Source of the DNA: Planctomycetales bacterium | Lineage (GTDB): Bacteria > Planctomycetota > Planctomycetia > Pirellulales > S012-138 | NCBI GenBank assembly: GCA_015488215.1 | Contig: WFOE01000075.1 | Span: forward strand, 1-35,630 | DNA: 35,630 nt | Direction of reading: 5' to 3' | Shown here: positions 6,951 to 14,862 of the stretch, piece after piece | Layout: each line of letters starts with the position of its first letter | Numbering within the stretch: position 1 is the first letter of the stretch | Program-made: the position numbers and the translations under genes | Notes under the pieces: model-generated | What the model was told of the DNA's origin: nothing | What the model saw: only the letters and a program-made list of their open reading frames with translations | Databases searched by the model: none

Positions 6951-8777
6951 TTGCACGGAGCAGAGGAAGTAGGTCTTTCTCGATACGATCGCACACTTCG
7001 GATGATCCGCAAACTGCCAACCGCCCAGGATACCGCTGCGCCAAGACCGCACGCCCAGCAGGACAACTCTCCGCCGGTGCTCCGCCCGCAGTTGGACCCC
7101 CGCTGGGCGCTTGGCCGCCAGGGGTTTCTGGCCGTGGCCCTGTTGTGTTCGTTGTTCGTGCTGGCCAGTCACGTGCCGTTGCGTTCTACCGACCTGTGGA
7201 GTCACGTGGCCTATGGCCAGTGGATTCTGCAACACGGCCGCCTGCCGACCGAAGACCCGTTCCTGCCCCAGTATGCCGGTATGCCGGTGGTCGATACGGC
7301 TTGGGGAAGCCAGGTGCTGCTGGCCGGAGCGTACCGCCTGGCTGGCGAAGAAGGGCTCTCGTTGCTTTACGCCACCGTGCTGTTGCTGGCGTTTGCGTTT
7401 TTTCTGCGCGCGGTGCATCTGCTCACCGGGCACCTGGGGGCCGCTTTGACCGGGCTGGTGCTGGCTATCGGCGTGGGCTGGAGCCGGCTGCTGACCATCC
7501 GGCCGGAAAACTTCGGCCTGCTCGCTTTCGCCGTGTTGCTGTGGCTGCTTGCCCGCAACGAACGCAACTGGGGAGGCGAAGCGGACGAGCTGGTTCCCGA
7601 GTATCCCGAGGCGGCCGGTTGGATGTTTCCGGCCGTGGCGGCGTTGATGGTGGCATGGGCCAACCTGCACGGCTCGTTTGTTTGTGGGCTGGTGCTGTTG
7701 GGGGCCTACGTGCTGGGAGCGGCAATTGCCGCCGTGCGGGAACACGGTCTGGCGGCCTGGTGGAAGGACCGCCGGATGCACCGCTGGCTGCTGCTTGCCG
7801 AAGTGGCTCTGGCCGCGACGGTGGTGAACCCTTACGGCATTGGGCTGCTGGTGCACACGGTGCAGTTTTCCGCCAATCCCAACCTGAAGCAAATCATCGA
7901 GTGGTATCCGCTGGTGCTGGCCAGCTCGCCGGGGCCGGAGTTCGCTTGCTCGCTGGTCGTGCTGCTGCTGTGGTGGCGCTGGAGCCGCAAGGCAGTTCAT
8001 CCGGGCCACATGGCGGCCTGGGCCGTGTTTGCCGTGGCCACGGTGCTTGCGCTGCGGATGATTATCTGGTACGCGCTGGTGTTCGCCTACGCTTCGGCTC
8101 CGCATCTGCTTTGGCTTTACCGGCGATGGTTCCCGGCGACCGAACCGGCCGAAGCGACCACCGAGACAAAAGATACTGCGGAAGAACAGCCGGTCTCGCC
8201 GTGGCGATGGGGCTGGACTCTGGCGGCTGGGGCGTTCGTCTGGAGCGCGTTTGTGCTCTCGCCGGCCAGCTCTCCGCTGCTGGGGGCTCGCAAACGCACT
8301 CCCTATCAGATCTACCACCGCATGACCACGCCGTACCGTTTGACCCGCTTCCTGCACCGGCAGAAAATCCGCGGTCTGGTCTATGCACCGCAGCACTGGG
8401 GCGACTGGTTGCTGGTCCACGGCCCGAGGGGATTGCGCCCCTGGATTACCAGCAACATCCATCTGATTCCTCCACGGCTGTGGCAGGATTACCTGACAGT
8501 CTGGCAGGCCTACTCCGGCTGGGAGCGGACCTTGCAACGCCACCGGATCGAGACGGCCATCGTGGACAAGAACATGCAATACCGCCTTTACCAGGCGATG
8601 CGACGCAGCCGCAACTGGCAACTGGTGTACGACGGCCCGGACGGGGCGGTGTTCCGTTGGGTGGATGCCAACCGCCGGCAAAGCACATCGGCGGCCAGGA
8701 ACCAGGCGGCGTCGAACCCAAGGGGGAACAAGCCCGCCACCGGCCCTGAGCGTTCCGCAGAGGAGCCTGCACGATGA
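6951..8777 (+). CDS. Multi-pass membrane protein, GT-C glycosyltransferase-like, unassigned
   Basis: This 608-residue protein has roughly ten hydrophobic segments between residue 57 and about 445, then a soluble C-terminal domain (about 450-590). The first loop carries DLWSHVAYGQWIL (about 81-93) and VVDTAWGSQ (about 113-121). This acidic, aromatic first-loop pattern resembles GT-C enzymes that use polyprenyl-linked sugars, but I cannot identify a specific family. The soluble tail after the last helix fits an extracytoplasmic domain. I used TTG 6951 because GGAGG lies ten bases upstream; ATG 7002 is the alternative and removes 17 residues. It overlaps the next gene by four bases (ATGA), so the two are translationally coupled. 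The proline- and glutamine-rich end looks disordered. Confidence 0.7.
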   Translation: MHGAEEVGLSRYDRTLRMIRKLPTAQDTAAPRPHAQQDNSPPVLRPQLDPRWALGRQGFLAVALLCSLFVLASHVPLRSTDLWSHVAYGQWILQHGRLPTEDPFLPQYAGMPVVDTAWGSQVLLAGAYRLAGEEGLSLLYATVLLLAFAFFLRAVHLLTGHLGAALTGLVLAIGVGWSRLLTIRPENFGLLAFAVLLWLLARNERNWGGEADELVPEYPEAAGWMFPAVAALMVAWANLHGSFVCGLVLLGAYVLGAAIAAVREHGLAAWWKDRRMHRWLLLAEVALAATVVNPYGIGLLVHTVQFSANPNLKQIIEWYPLVLASSPGPEFACSLVVLLLWWRWSRKAVHPGHMAAWAVFAVATVLALRMIIWYALVFAYASAPHLLWLYRRWFPATEPAEATTETKDTAEEQPVSPWRWGWTLAAGAFVWSAFVLSPASSPLLGARKRTPYQIYHRMTTPYRLTRFLHRQKIRGLVYAPQHWGDWLLVHGPRGLRPWITSNIHLIPPRLWQDYLTVWQAYSGWERTLQRHRIETAIVDKNMQYRLYQAMRRSRNWQLVYDGPDGAVFRWVDANRRQSTSAARNQAASNPRGNKPATGPERSAEEPAR

Positions 8778-10042
8778 ACGAAGTTGCCCGTGCCGCTCGG
8801 CTTTCCCGCCGCGAGCTGCTAATTTATTCGGCCGTCCATGCGGGCATCCTGGGCGGGGGAGCGGTTTGGGCGGCGGTTCGCTACCGGCAGGAGAGCCTCC
8901 GTCGCCGCCTGCCTCCGCTGCAAGCTCGTCCCTGGGCGATTGTGCCCCGGTACGACGAGCCTCCGGTAATCGACCTGCCGTCGCTCCGGATGTTGCTGGA
9001 GCGGCTGGAGCTTCGGGACCAAGGGGCTTCGCTCAAGATTAACCACGTGGATCATGCGTTGCGGTTCCTGGGCAAGGACCACCGCCCCAAGCATCAAGGG
9101 GCGCTTTCCGGCCGACAGATGCTTGCTCTGCTGACCGATCACCGGGAGTTTGTCCGTCGGTATGGGCCGGGAACCCCGCCGTTGCTGGAGCGTTCGGACT
9201 GGGGCGTGCGCGTACGATACGCTTCGCAAGGCGTAGCCGTCAGCAGCCACCGGGATCATACGGCGGCCACGCTCGCCGAGGTGGGACTGCCGCTGGAGTT
9301 CGAGCTGCACACTCCCCAAGGACCAGCCACAATGGCGGACCTGGTCCGGCACGTGTTGCTGAGCTTTGAGCTGGATCAACAGGAATACGAATGGTCCACC
9401 CTGGTGGCCGCGTGCTATCTGGCGCCCCAGCGACAGTGGTTCAATCACGCCGGGCGGAAGTTGTCGTTCGATCTGCTGGCCCCCCGGATTATGCGGCAGC
9501 GGATGCCGCAGGGGGTCTGTTACGGGAACCACCGGTTGTTTTCGCTGGCCGCGTTGTTGCAACTAGACCAGCAGCACGAGCTGTTGTCCCGGCCGGTCCG
9601 AGCCGCCGCCGTGCGCTACTTGCAGGGGATGAGCCGCGTGCTGGTGCGGCATCAGCACGCGCTGGGATTCTGGAACGGCAATTGGCCTTACCGCGCACCG
9701 CAATCGGTCCGGCCGGCCACGACCGGCACCACGGATCGCTTGCCGGATCGGATTCTGGCCACCGGCCATGCCTTGGAATGGCTGGCCATTGCCCCGGAGG
9801 AAGTTCTGCCCCCGCGCGACGTGGTGGTTCGGGCGGCCGCGTGGTTGCGGGAAACCATCCTGGGGCTGGAAACCGACCAGATTACCCAGTGGTACACCTT
9901 CTTAAGCCACGCCGGACGAGCGCTGGCCATGTGGCGAGGCAGGTACCCCGAACAGCTCCAGCCCGCCTCACCGCCGCGGGAAACTCCCTCCGGTCCTTGG
10001 CAGCCCGAGGAAAAACGCCACGAAAAACCTCGCTCCGAGTAA
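8774..10042 (+). CDS. Uncharacterised exported protein with a Tat-like N-terminus
   Basis: This 422-residue protein starts inside the stop codon of the membrane protein (ATGA overlap). The N-terminus LSRRELLIYSAVHAGILGGGAVWA looks like a twin-arginine signal or anchor (S-R-R-x-L-L then a weakly hydrophobic segment). The body is mainly helical, with spaced motifs (LKINHVDHALRFLG, HALGFWNGNWPY, ATGHALEWLAIAPEE, FLSHAGRALAMWRGRY) that could form an alpha/alpha toroid. I do not recognise the family. Coupling to the GT-C-like protein suggests a shared envelope function. The C-terminal 30 residues are Pro/Glu/Arg-rich and probably disordered. Confidence 0.68.
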   Translation: MNEVARAARLSRRELLIYSAVHAGILGGGAVWAAVRYRQESLRRRLPPLQARPWAIVPRYDEPPVIDLPSLRMLLERLELRDQGASLKINHVDHALRFLGKDHRPKHQGALSGRQMLALLTDHREFVRRYGPGTPPLLERSDWGVRVRYASQGVAVSSHRDHTAATLAEVGLPLEFELHTPQGPATMADLVRHVLLSFELDQQEYEWSTLVAACYLAPQRQWFNHAGRKLSFDLLAPRIMRQRMPQGVCYGNHRLFSLAALLQLDQQHELLSRPVRAAAVRYLQGMSRVLVRHQHALGFWNGNWPYRAPQSVRPATTGTTDRLPDRILATGHALEWLAIAPEEVLPPRDVVVRAAAWLRETILGLETDQITQWYTFLSHAGRALAMWRGRYPEQLQPASPPRETPSGPWQPEEKRHEKPRSE

Positions 10043-10278
10043 ATCCGGGCCTTCCGGCGGCCTGTTCCGCCGGAGCAGGGGGTGTGCGCGGGCGTTGTTT
10101 CCCAAGGGGGATTCTGTCAGGATAGACGGGAACGGTTGCCCTTGGCCGGGGAGTTGGACTACGTTATCCGCATCGGCCCTTCCCGCCGGAAAGTTCAACC
10201 CCAAGGGGGAGTTCTTCCCCTGTCAGGCCCGGGGGAGGCGAGCCTTCTTCGTCCAACCAGCAGGCAGAACGATCATCG

Positions 10279-12180
10279 ATGAGTGCTCCGGCGACCGCCG
10301 AAGATTTTTTGCGCCTGGTCGAAAAGAGCCAACTGGTCGAGTCCCGGCGGCTCGAAGCGGCTCGGGAGCGGCTCAGGTTGGACCAGCAGCGTTCTGCCGA
10401 CGGGGCAGCGCGGCAGTTGGTCAAAGCGGGACTGCTTACCGCCTTCCAGGCCCGGCGACTACTCGAAGGACGCCACCGCGGCTTTTTCGTCAAGCAGTAC
10501 AAGGTGCTGGAGGTGATCGGGGCCGGGGGCATGGGCTGGCTCTACCTGGCCGAAGACACCGAAAAAATGCAGCAGGTAGCCCTCAAGCTTCTGCCCGCCC
10601 CGCCCGAAGACCAACGCGGCGTGGTGGCCCGATTCGAAGTGGAAGGCCGGGTGGGCCTGCGGCTGGATCACCCCAACATCATCCGCACGCTGGAAGTGGG
10701 CAAACATGGCGATTTGCACTACATCGTCATGGAGTACGTGCCGGGCATCAACTTACAGGAGGTGATCGACCTGAGCGGTGCGCTGGACTATCGCCACGCC
10801 TGTGACATCATCTGCCAGGCCGCCCTGGGACTGCAACATGCTCACGAACGAGGCTTCATCCACCGCGACATCAAACCGGCCAACCTGCTAATCGACAAGG
10901 CGGGCACGGTCAAACTGCTGGACTTCGGTCTGGCCATGCTCGACGAAGAGGAATACGAGTTCTCCCTGGCTCTCATCTTCGGCCAGGACTGCTTGGGTAC
11001 AGCCGACTACGCCGCTCCCGAGCAGACCCGCAACAGCTACCAGGTCGGCCCCACGGCCGACGTGTATAGCCTGGGCTGCACGCTCTACACGCTGCTGAGT
11101 GGGCAGGTGCCGTTTCCGGGCAACACCGTTTCGGAAAAAATGAAGGCCCACCAGCGGCTCCAGCCGGTGCCGGTGCGGAAGCTGGTGCCGGGCATTCCCG
11201 ACGAAGTGGACCGCGCCGTGCGGCGAATGATGGCCAAAGAGCCCAAACAACGTCCCCAGTCGGCCCGCGACGTGTACCGGCTGCTTAGCCCCTTTGCCAA
11301 ACGCAAGCGGATGGTGTTCAACTACCGGGCCATCCTCAAGGCCCGACTGGCCGAAATCCAGCGGCGGATTGCCGCCCTGCGCCGCCGTCAGGCCCAGCGG
11401 GACATCGCCACGCCCAACGCCCGGCGAAGCCGCGCCACGTCGATCCTGCTGGTGGACCCCCTCTCCTCACACAGTCACTCCTGGGGAAGCAGCGCCCGGC
11501 GGCTTTCGCCTCCGCTGGAACAGAACGCCCAGCCGCTTGTGAAAGCCGATTCCAAGCTGCGCATCCGCCACCACCAAAGCGGCGAAGTGTTGCTGGAACT
11601 CCACGGCGAAGAACTCAAAGGGGTCAGCCTTCGCGGGGCGCAACTGGCCGGAGCCGATCTGAACGGCTTGGCCATGCCTCTGGCCAAGCTGAACAATGCC
11701 GATCTGCGGGGAGCGCGTTTGCAAGAAACCAATCTGACCCGCGCCGAACTGGTCAACGCCTGCTTGACCAAAGCCGACATGCCCCAGGTGCAACTGGCCG
11801 GGGCCGATCTGACCGGAGCCGACTTAAGCCAGGCGAAGATGCCGCAGGCCAACTTGGTGGAAGCCCAACTGCGAAACGCCCAACTGGCCGGAGCCCAACT
11901 GGCCGGAGCCGACCTGAGCCGGGCCGACCTGAGCATGGCCGTCCTTTCCGGTGCCGACCTGCGCGGGGCCAAGCTCTACCAGGCGAATCTGGCCGGAGCA
12001 GATCTAAGTGGGGCCGATCTGACCGGGGCCGATCTCCGCCAGGCCGATTTCTCCGGGGCCCAACTGCTCGGTACCCGAATGAACGAAGCGGTGCTCGACG
12101 GAGCCGTAGGCCCGGATCGCCGCCCGCTGGCCGAACGCATTGCCCCGTCCAAACCGGCCAAACGACGGCGATTCTGGTAG
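10279..12180 (+). CDS. Ser/Thr protein kinase with C-terminal pentapeptide repeats
   Basis: This is a 633-residue protein. Residues 1-72 are a small helical N-terminal module ([14 protein letters not shown]...[18 protein letters not shown]) often seen before planctomycete kinases. The Hanks-type kinase domain spans about 74-338: glycine loop GAGGMG, Lys103 (ALKLL), HRDIKPAN with Asp197, DFG at 215-217, then TADYAAPEQ. All catalytic residues appear intact. A basic linker (about 340-385) leads to a long run of pentapeptide repeats (A-D/N-L-x-x type, about 445-610), predicted to form a quadrilateral beta-helix used for protein binding. No membrane segment is obvious, unlike many bacterial receptor kinases, so it is probably cytosolic. 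Substrates are unknown. It is monocistronic and followed by palindromic repeats. Confidence 0.92.
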   Translation: MSAPATAEDFLRLVEKSQLVESRRLEAARERLRLDQQRSADGAARQLVKAGLLTAFQARRLLEGRHRGFFVKQYKVLEVIGAGGMGWLYLAEDTEKMQQVALKLLPAPPEDQRGVVARFEVEGRVGLRLDHPNIIRTLEVGKHGDLHYIVMEYVPGINLQEVIDLSGALDYRHACDIICQAALGLQHAHERGFIHRDIKPANLLIDKAGTVKLLDFGLAMLDEEEYEFSLALIFGQDCLGTADYAAPEQTRNSYQVGPTADVYSLGCTLYTLLSGQVPFPGNTVSEKMKAHQRLQPVPVRKLVPGIPDEVDRAVRRMMAKEPKQRPQSARDVYRLLSPFAKRKRMVFNYRAILKARLAEIQRRIAALRRRQAQRDIATPNARRSRATSILLVDPLSSHSHSWGSSARRLSPPLEQNAQPLVKADSKLRIRHHQSGEVLLELHGEELKGVSLRGAQLAGADLNGLAMPLAKLNNADLRGARLQETNLTRAELVNACLTKADMPQVQLAGADLTGADLSQAKMPQANLVEAQLRNAQLAGAQLAGADLSRADLSMAVLSGADLRGAKLYQANLAGADLSGADLTGADLRQADFSGAQLLGTRMNEAVLDGAVGPDRRPLAERIAPSKPAKRRRFW

Positions 12181-12254
12181 CTGTTGTCTCGCAGGATTCA
12201 ACGACGGTCCGATAGTCTTTGAGCATACCACCAGACGGTCTTGCTGGGCGCTGC

Positions 12255-12338
12255 GGCGAGCCCGGACTTCCGTCCGGGGAGAGCCGAGGAACAACGCTCT
12301 TGTTATTTTTCTCCGGGAACTGAAGTTCCCGGCTCGCC
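12255..12338. repeat. Cloverleaf-like palindromic repeat element
   Basis: An outer stem GGCGAGCC (12255-12262) pairs with GGCTCGCC (12331-12338). It encloses three hairpins: CCGGAC-TTCC-GTCCGG (12262-12277), AACAA-CGCTC-TTGTT (12290-12304) and CCGGGAAC-TGAA-GTTCCCGG (12313-12332). The first and third share two bases with the outer stem, so not every pair forms at once. It is not a tRNA. It sits downstream of the kinase gene and may act as a bidirectional terminator, transcript-end stabiliser or REP-type repeat. Confidence 0.5.
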
Positions 12339-12382
12339 GTTTTGTGTTGTTAGGCGTGTTCTCGCCCGGTGCGTAAGCCCCC

Positions 12383-12428
12383 AGCCGCCGACGGCCGTGC
12401 CGTCCTCCGCTGACTAAAGTCGGCGGCT
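12383..12428. repeat. REP-like inverted repeat at the 3' side of panB
   Basis: AGCCGCCGAC (12383-12392) pairs with GTCGGCGGCT (12419-12428), a perfect ten-base-pair stem. A competing inner hairpin GACGGC-CGT-GCCGTC lies at 12390-12404. It falls 14 bases past the panB stop and has no T-run, so a Rho-independent terminator is not indicated. It is related to the hairpin at 5711-5730. Confidence 0.45.
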
Positions 12429-12441
12429 TGCCATGCGAAAG

Positions 12442-13242
12442 CTAATCGAAAGAGTGTTCCTTGCCCGGATACGTCCCCTGCTGCACGTCCCGGCAGTATT
12501 GTTGTACGGCCTGAAGAATGACTTCGGCCAAATGGGCATAAGCCCGCGCAAACTTGGGCACCGGCCCGGGCGTCAAGCCCAGCAGATCGTGCAGCACCAG
12601 CACCTGGCCGTCGCAATGGGGACCGGCGCCGATGCCGATGGTGGGAATGGCCACACGCTTTGTCACTTCGGCCGCAATCGAGCTGGCCAGGCACTCCAGC
12701 ACCAGCGCGAAGGCTCCCGCTTGTTCCAGGGCCAGAGCGTCCTCCAGTACCTGTTGGGCGTCCCGCTCCACGCGGTAGCCGCCCAGACGGTGGACGCTCT
12801 GGGGCCGCAGCCCGCAGTGGCCCATTACGGGCACACCCGCTTGCACCAAGCGCTGTACCACCGGGACCAGCTCGGCCCCGCCTTCGAGTTTGACGGCGCT
12901 GACGCCGGGCAGTTTGAGCGCCTGGGCCGCGTGACGAAGCACCTCGGCAGGTTCCAAATGCGCCAGCGGAAAAGGGATATCCACGATAACCAGCGCCCGC
13001 TTCACCGCCCGGCCGACTAGTTCGGCGTGGTAGAGCATCTGCTCCCAGGAAACGGCCAGCGTATCCGAATGCCCCTGCACGACCATGCCCAGGGAATCGC
13101 CCACCAGAATGGCGTCCACGCCGGCCTGGTCTACCACTCGGGCGGTGGGAAAGTCGTAGGCGGTAAGCATGGTGAGCCGCCGGCGGCCTTTGAGCCGCCG
13201 AAACCGCGGTACCGTCATCACTTCGGCTGCGGCAGAGGACAT
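12442..13242 (-). CDS. panB: 3-methyl-2-oxobutanoate hydroxymethyltransferase
   Basis: This 266-residue enzyme transfers a hydroxymethyl group from 5,10-methylenetetrahydrofolate to 2-oxoisovalerate, making ketopantoate, the first committed step of pantothenate and CoA synthesis in the cytoplasm. PanB signatures are plain: MLTAYDFPTARVVDQAGVDAILVGDSLGMVVQGH, DIPFPL, VKLEGGAE, VMGHCGLRPQSVHRLGGYRV, IPTIGIGAGPHCDGQVLVLHD. The length matches the usual 260-270. I chose ATG 13242 because it gives the normal N-terminus and has GGAAAAGG upstream; ATG 13218 is the alternative. The longer ORF-track start at 13401 adds 53 atypical residues. No panC or panD lies beside it. Confidence 0.95.
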   Translation of the reverse strand: MSSAAAEVMTVPRFRRLKGRRRLTMLTAYDFPTARVVDQAGVDAILVGDSLGMVVQGHSDTLAVSWEQMLYHAELVGRAVKRALVIVDIPFPLAHLEPAEVLRHAAQALKLPGVSAVKLEGGAELVPVVQRLVQAGVPVMGHCGLRPQSVHRLGGYRVERDAQQVLEDALALEQAGAFALVLECLASSIAAEVTKRVAIPTIGIGAGPHCDGQVLVLHDLLGLTPGPVPKFARAYAHLAEVILQAVQQYCRDVQQGTYPGKEHSFD

Positions 13243-13452
13243 GGGGACCCAGCCTTTTCCAGCAAGCGCACTCCTGCCCGGGACGAGCCAGACCGCACTG
13301 GCCGGGCGTCGGACCTGGCCCCGATTGTGCCACCCAGGCGGGTGTGGGACAACCACCACAGAATCTTGGTCGCTTAGCCAGGACGGTTTCCAGCGAATCA
13401 TCCACTGGCCAAGAAAGCAGGACCAAAGGATTGTTTCCCCCTTTTGGCCGTT

Positions 13453-13479
13453 TATAATCTCATTTTACTGGCGTATAAT
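13453..13479 (+). promoter_or_regulatory. Two TATAAT boxes upstream of the GTPase gene
   Basis: Two exact TATAAT hexamers occur at 13453-13458 and 13474-13479, inside a locally AT-rich patch 55-80 bases before the GTPase start. TTGTTT at 13432-13437 is a possible -35 for the first box, but its spacing of 15 is short. The stretch is also close to the 5' side of panB, so it may drive both directions. This is a candidate only. Confidence 0.4.
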
Positions 13480-13533
13480 TGTTCGTTTGCCTAAGTCGAT
13501 TCTGCAAAGGGGTATCGAGGGGGTAAAAAGGGG

Positions 13534-14841
13534 ATGTCGCAATCTTCTGCCATGGCTGTAGGTTCTGCCTTGCGCTCCGAGGTGATGTGCCCGCACTGCT
13601 GGCACCGTTTCGCTCCGCACCAGATTCTCTGGGTGTCGGTGCATCCGGAACTGCGTGGCGATCCACGCGTAGGGGAGGACGCGCAGCAGCGATTTTTGCC
13701 GTCACGTTTCGATGTGCAGTGCCGTGCCCTAGACGTTCGAGGCGAGCCTTGCACGGAGCTGGCTTGTCCCAACTGCCATCTGACTCTTCCCCGCAGTCTA
13801 CTGGAACTCAAGCCGCTGCTGGTTTCGATCCTGGGAGCTCCTGGTTCCGGCAAGTCATATTATTTGGCCACTTCGGTCTGGCGGTTGCGGCAGACGCTTT
13901 CGGAGTATTTCCGTATTCAGTTTGCCGATGCCGACCCGACGGCCAACCAAGTGTTGATTGATTACGAGGAAAAGTTGTTTCTCAACCCCACTCCCGATCA
14001 ACCAGTCATGTTGCCCAAAACGGAGAAGGACGGGCAGCTTTATGAATCGGTCCGCTTTGACGACCGCGTGGTGTGGTTTCCCAAACCGTTTCTGTTTACC
14101 ATCCGCCCTCAGCCCGAACATCCTAACGCTGCCTATCTGAAACATTTGGCTCGGGTGCTCTGTTTGTACGACAACGCCGGAGAACACTTTCTGCCGGGCG
14201 GCGAAACACCCAACAGCCCTGGCACTGCCCACCTGAGCCAGAGCGAAGGACTGTTGTTCTTGTTCGATCCGACGCAACATCCCCGCTTCCGCGAAGCGTG
14301 TCAAGAAAAGAGTCAAGACCCCCAAATGCAGGAGCACGGCTGGGCTCACCGGCAGGATCACGTGCTTAGCGAAGCTGCCAAGCGGATCCGCGCTCGCTCC
14401 AACCTGCCCGAATCACAAAAGCTGGACAAGCCTCTGGTGGTGGTGGTGACCAAATTCGATGCCTGGAGCTCCCTGACCGAATGGAACCGCTTGGAGCTGG
14501 ACCAATTGATCCACCGGAGTTCGCTGGGGTTGGGGGCTATCCACCTGAAAAAATTGGACGAGGTTTCTCACGCTGTTCGCTCGTTACTTAACGAGTATGC
14601 CCGCGAAGTCGTCGTAGCGGCCGAGGCCCTTTCCAAGGACGTGCTCTACGTGCCGGTCAGCGCGTTGGGAGGGGCTCCCGAGGTCCTGGAGCAATCCGGA
14701 GGCCAGGCCCTCGGCGTGCGACCCAAGAACATTCGTCCCATGTGGGTGGAAGTGCCCTTCTTCTACTTGCTGTATCGCTGTATTCCGGGGTTATTGCCTC
14801 GGGTCAAGGGAACCGACAAGAAACGCTCGGGCCGTTCCTAG
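13534..14841 (+). CDS. Zinc-ribbon P-loop GTPase of the double-GTPase/GAP1 system
   Basis: This is a 435-residue soluble protein. A four-cysteine zinc ribbon sits at the N-terminus (CPHC 19-22 and CPNC 78-81, with a strand insert between). The GTPase core follows: Walker A GAPGSGKS (101-108), a G3-like DNAG (213-216, LCLYDNAGEHF), and a G4-like TKFD (306-309, after VVVVV-type strand). Extra helices between G3 and G4 carry SEGLLFLFDPTQHP. The layout fits the TRAFAC-like proteins labelled double-GTPase (DO-GTPase) that pair with GAP1. I see one complete P-loop and did not find a convincing second, so the 'double' label may not hold here. ATG 13534 has GAGGGGG ten bases upstream. It is the first gene of the five-gene block; GAP1 starts 21 bases after its stop. 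Probable role: nucleotide-dependent switch recruiting the membrane partners. Confidence 0.82.
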   Translation: MSQSSAMAVGSALRSEVMCPHCWHRFAPHQILWVSVHPELRGDPRVGEDAQQRFLPSRFDVQCRALDVRGEPCTELACPNCHLTLPRSLLELKPLLVSILGAPGSGKSYYLATSVWRLRQTLSEYFRIQFADADPTANQVLIDYEEKLFLNPTPDQPVMLPKTEKDGQLYESVRFDDRVVWFPKPFLFTIRPQPEHPNAAYLKHLARVLCLYDNAGEHFLPGGETPNSPGTAHLSQSEGLLFLFDPTQHPRFREACQEKSQDPQMQEHGWAHRQDHVLSEAAKRIRARSNLPESQKLDKPLVVVVTKFDAWSSLTEWNRLELDQLIHRSSLGLGAIHLKKLDEVSHAVRSLLNEYAREVVVAAEALSKDVLYVPVSALGGAPEVLEQSGGQALGVRPKNIRPMWVEVPFFYLLYRCIPGLLPRVKGTDKKRSGRS

Positions 14842-14862
14842 CCGGATCGTGGAGGTAAAGCC

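Noticed and set aside
12255-12338. tRNA gene (cloverleaf fold)
   Set aside because: It has no T-loop sequence, no anticodon arm of the right size, and no acceptor-stem geometry; the arms are simple palindromes.
12350-13426. 358-codon minus-strand ORF overlapping panB
   Set aside because: It is an out-of-frame shadow of panB with Gly/Arg/Pro-rich composition.
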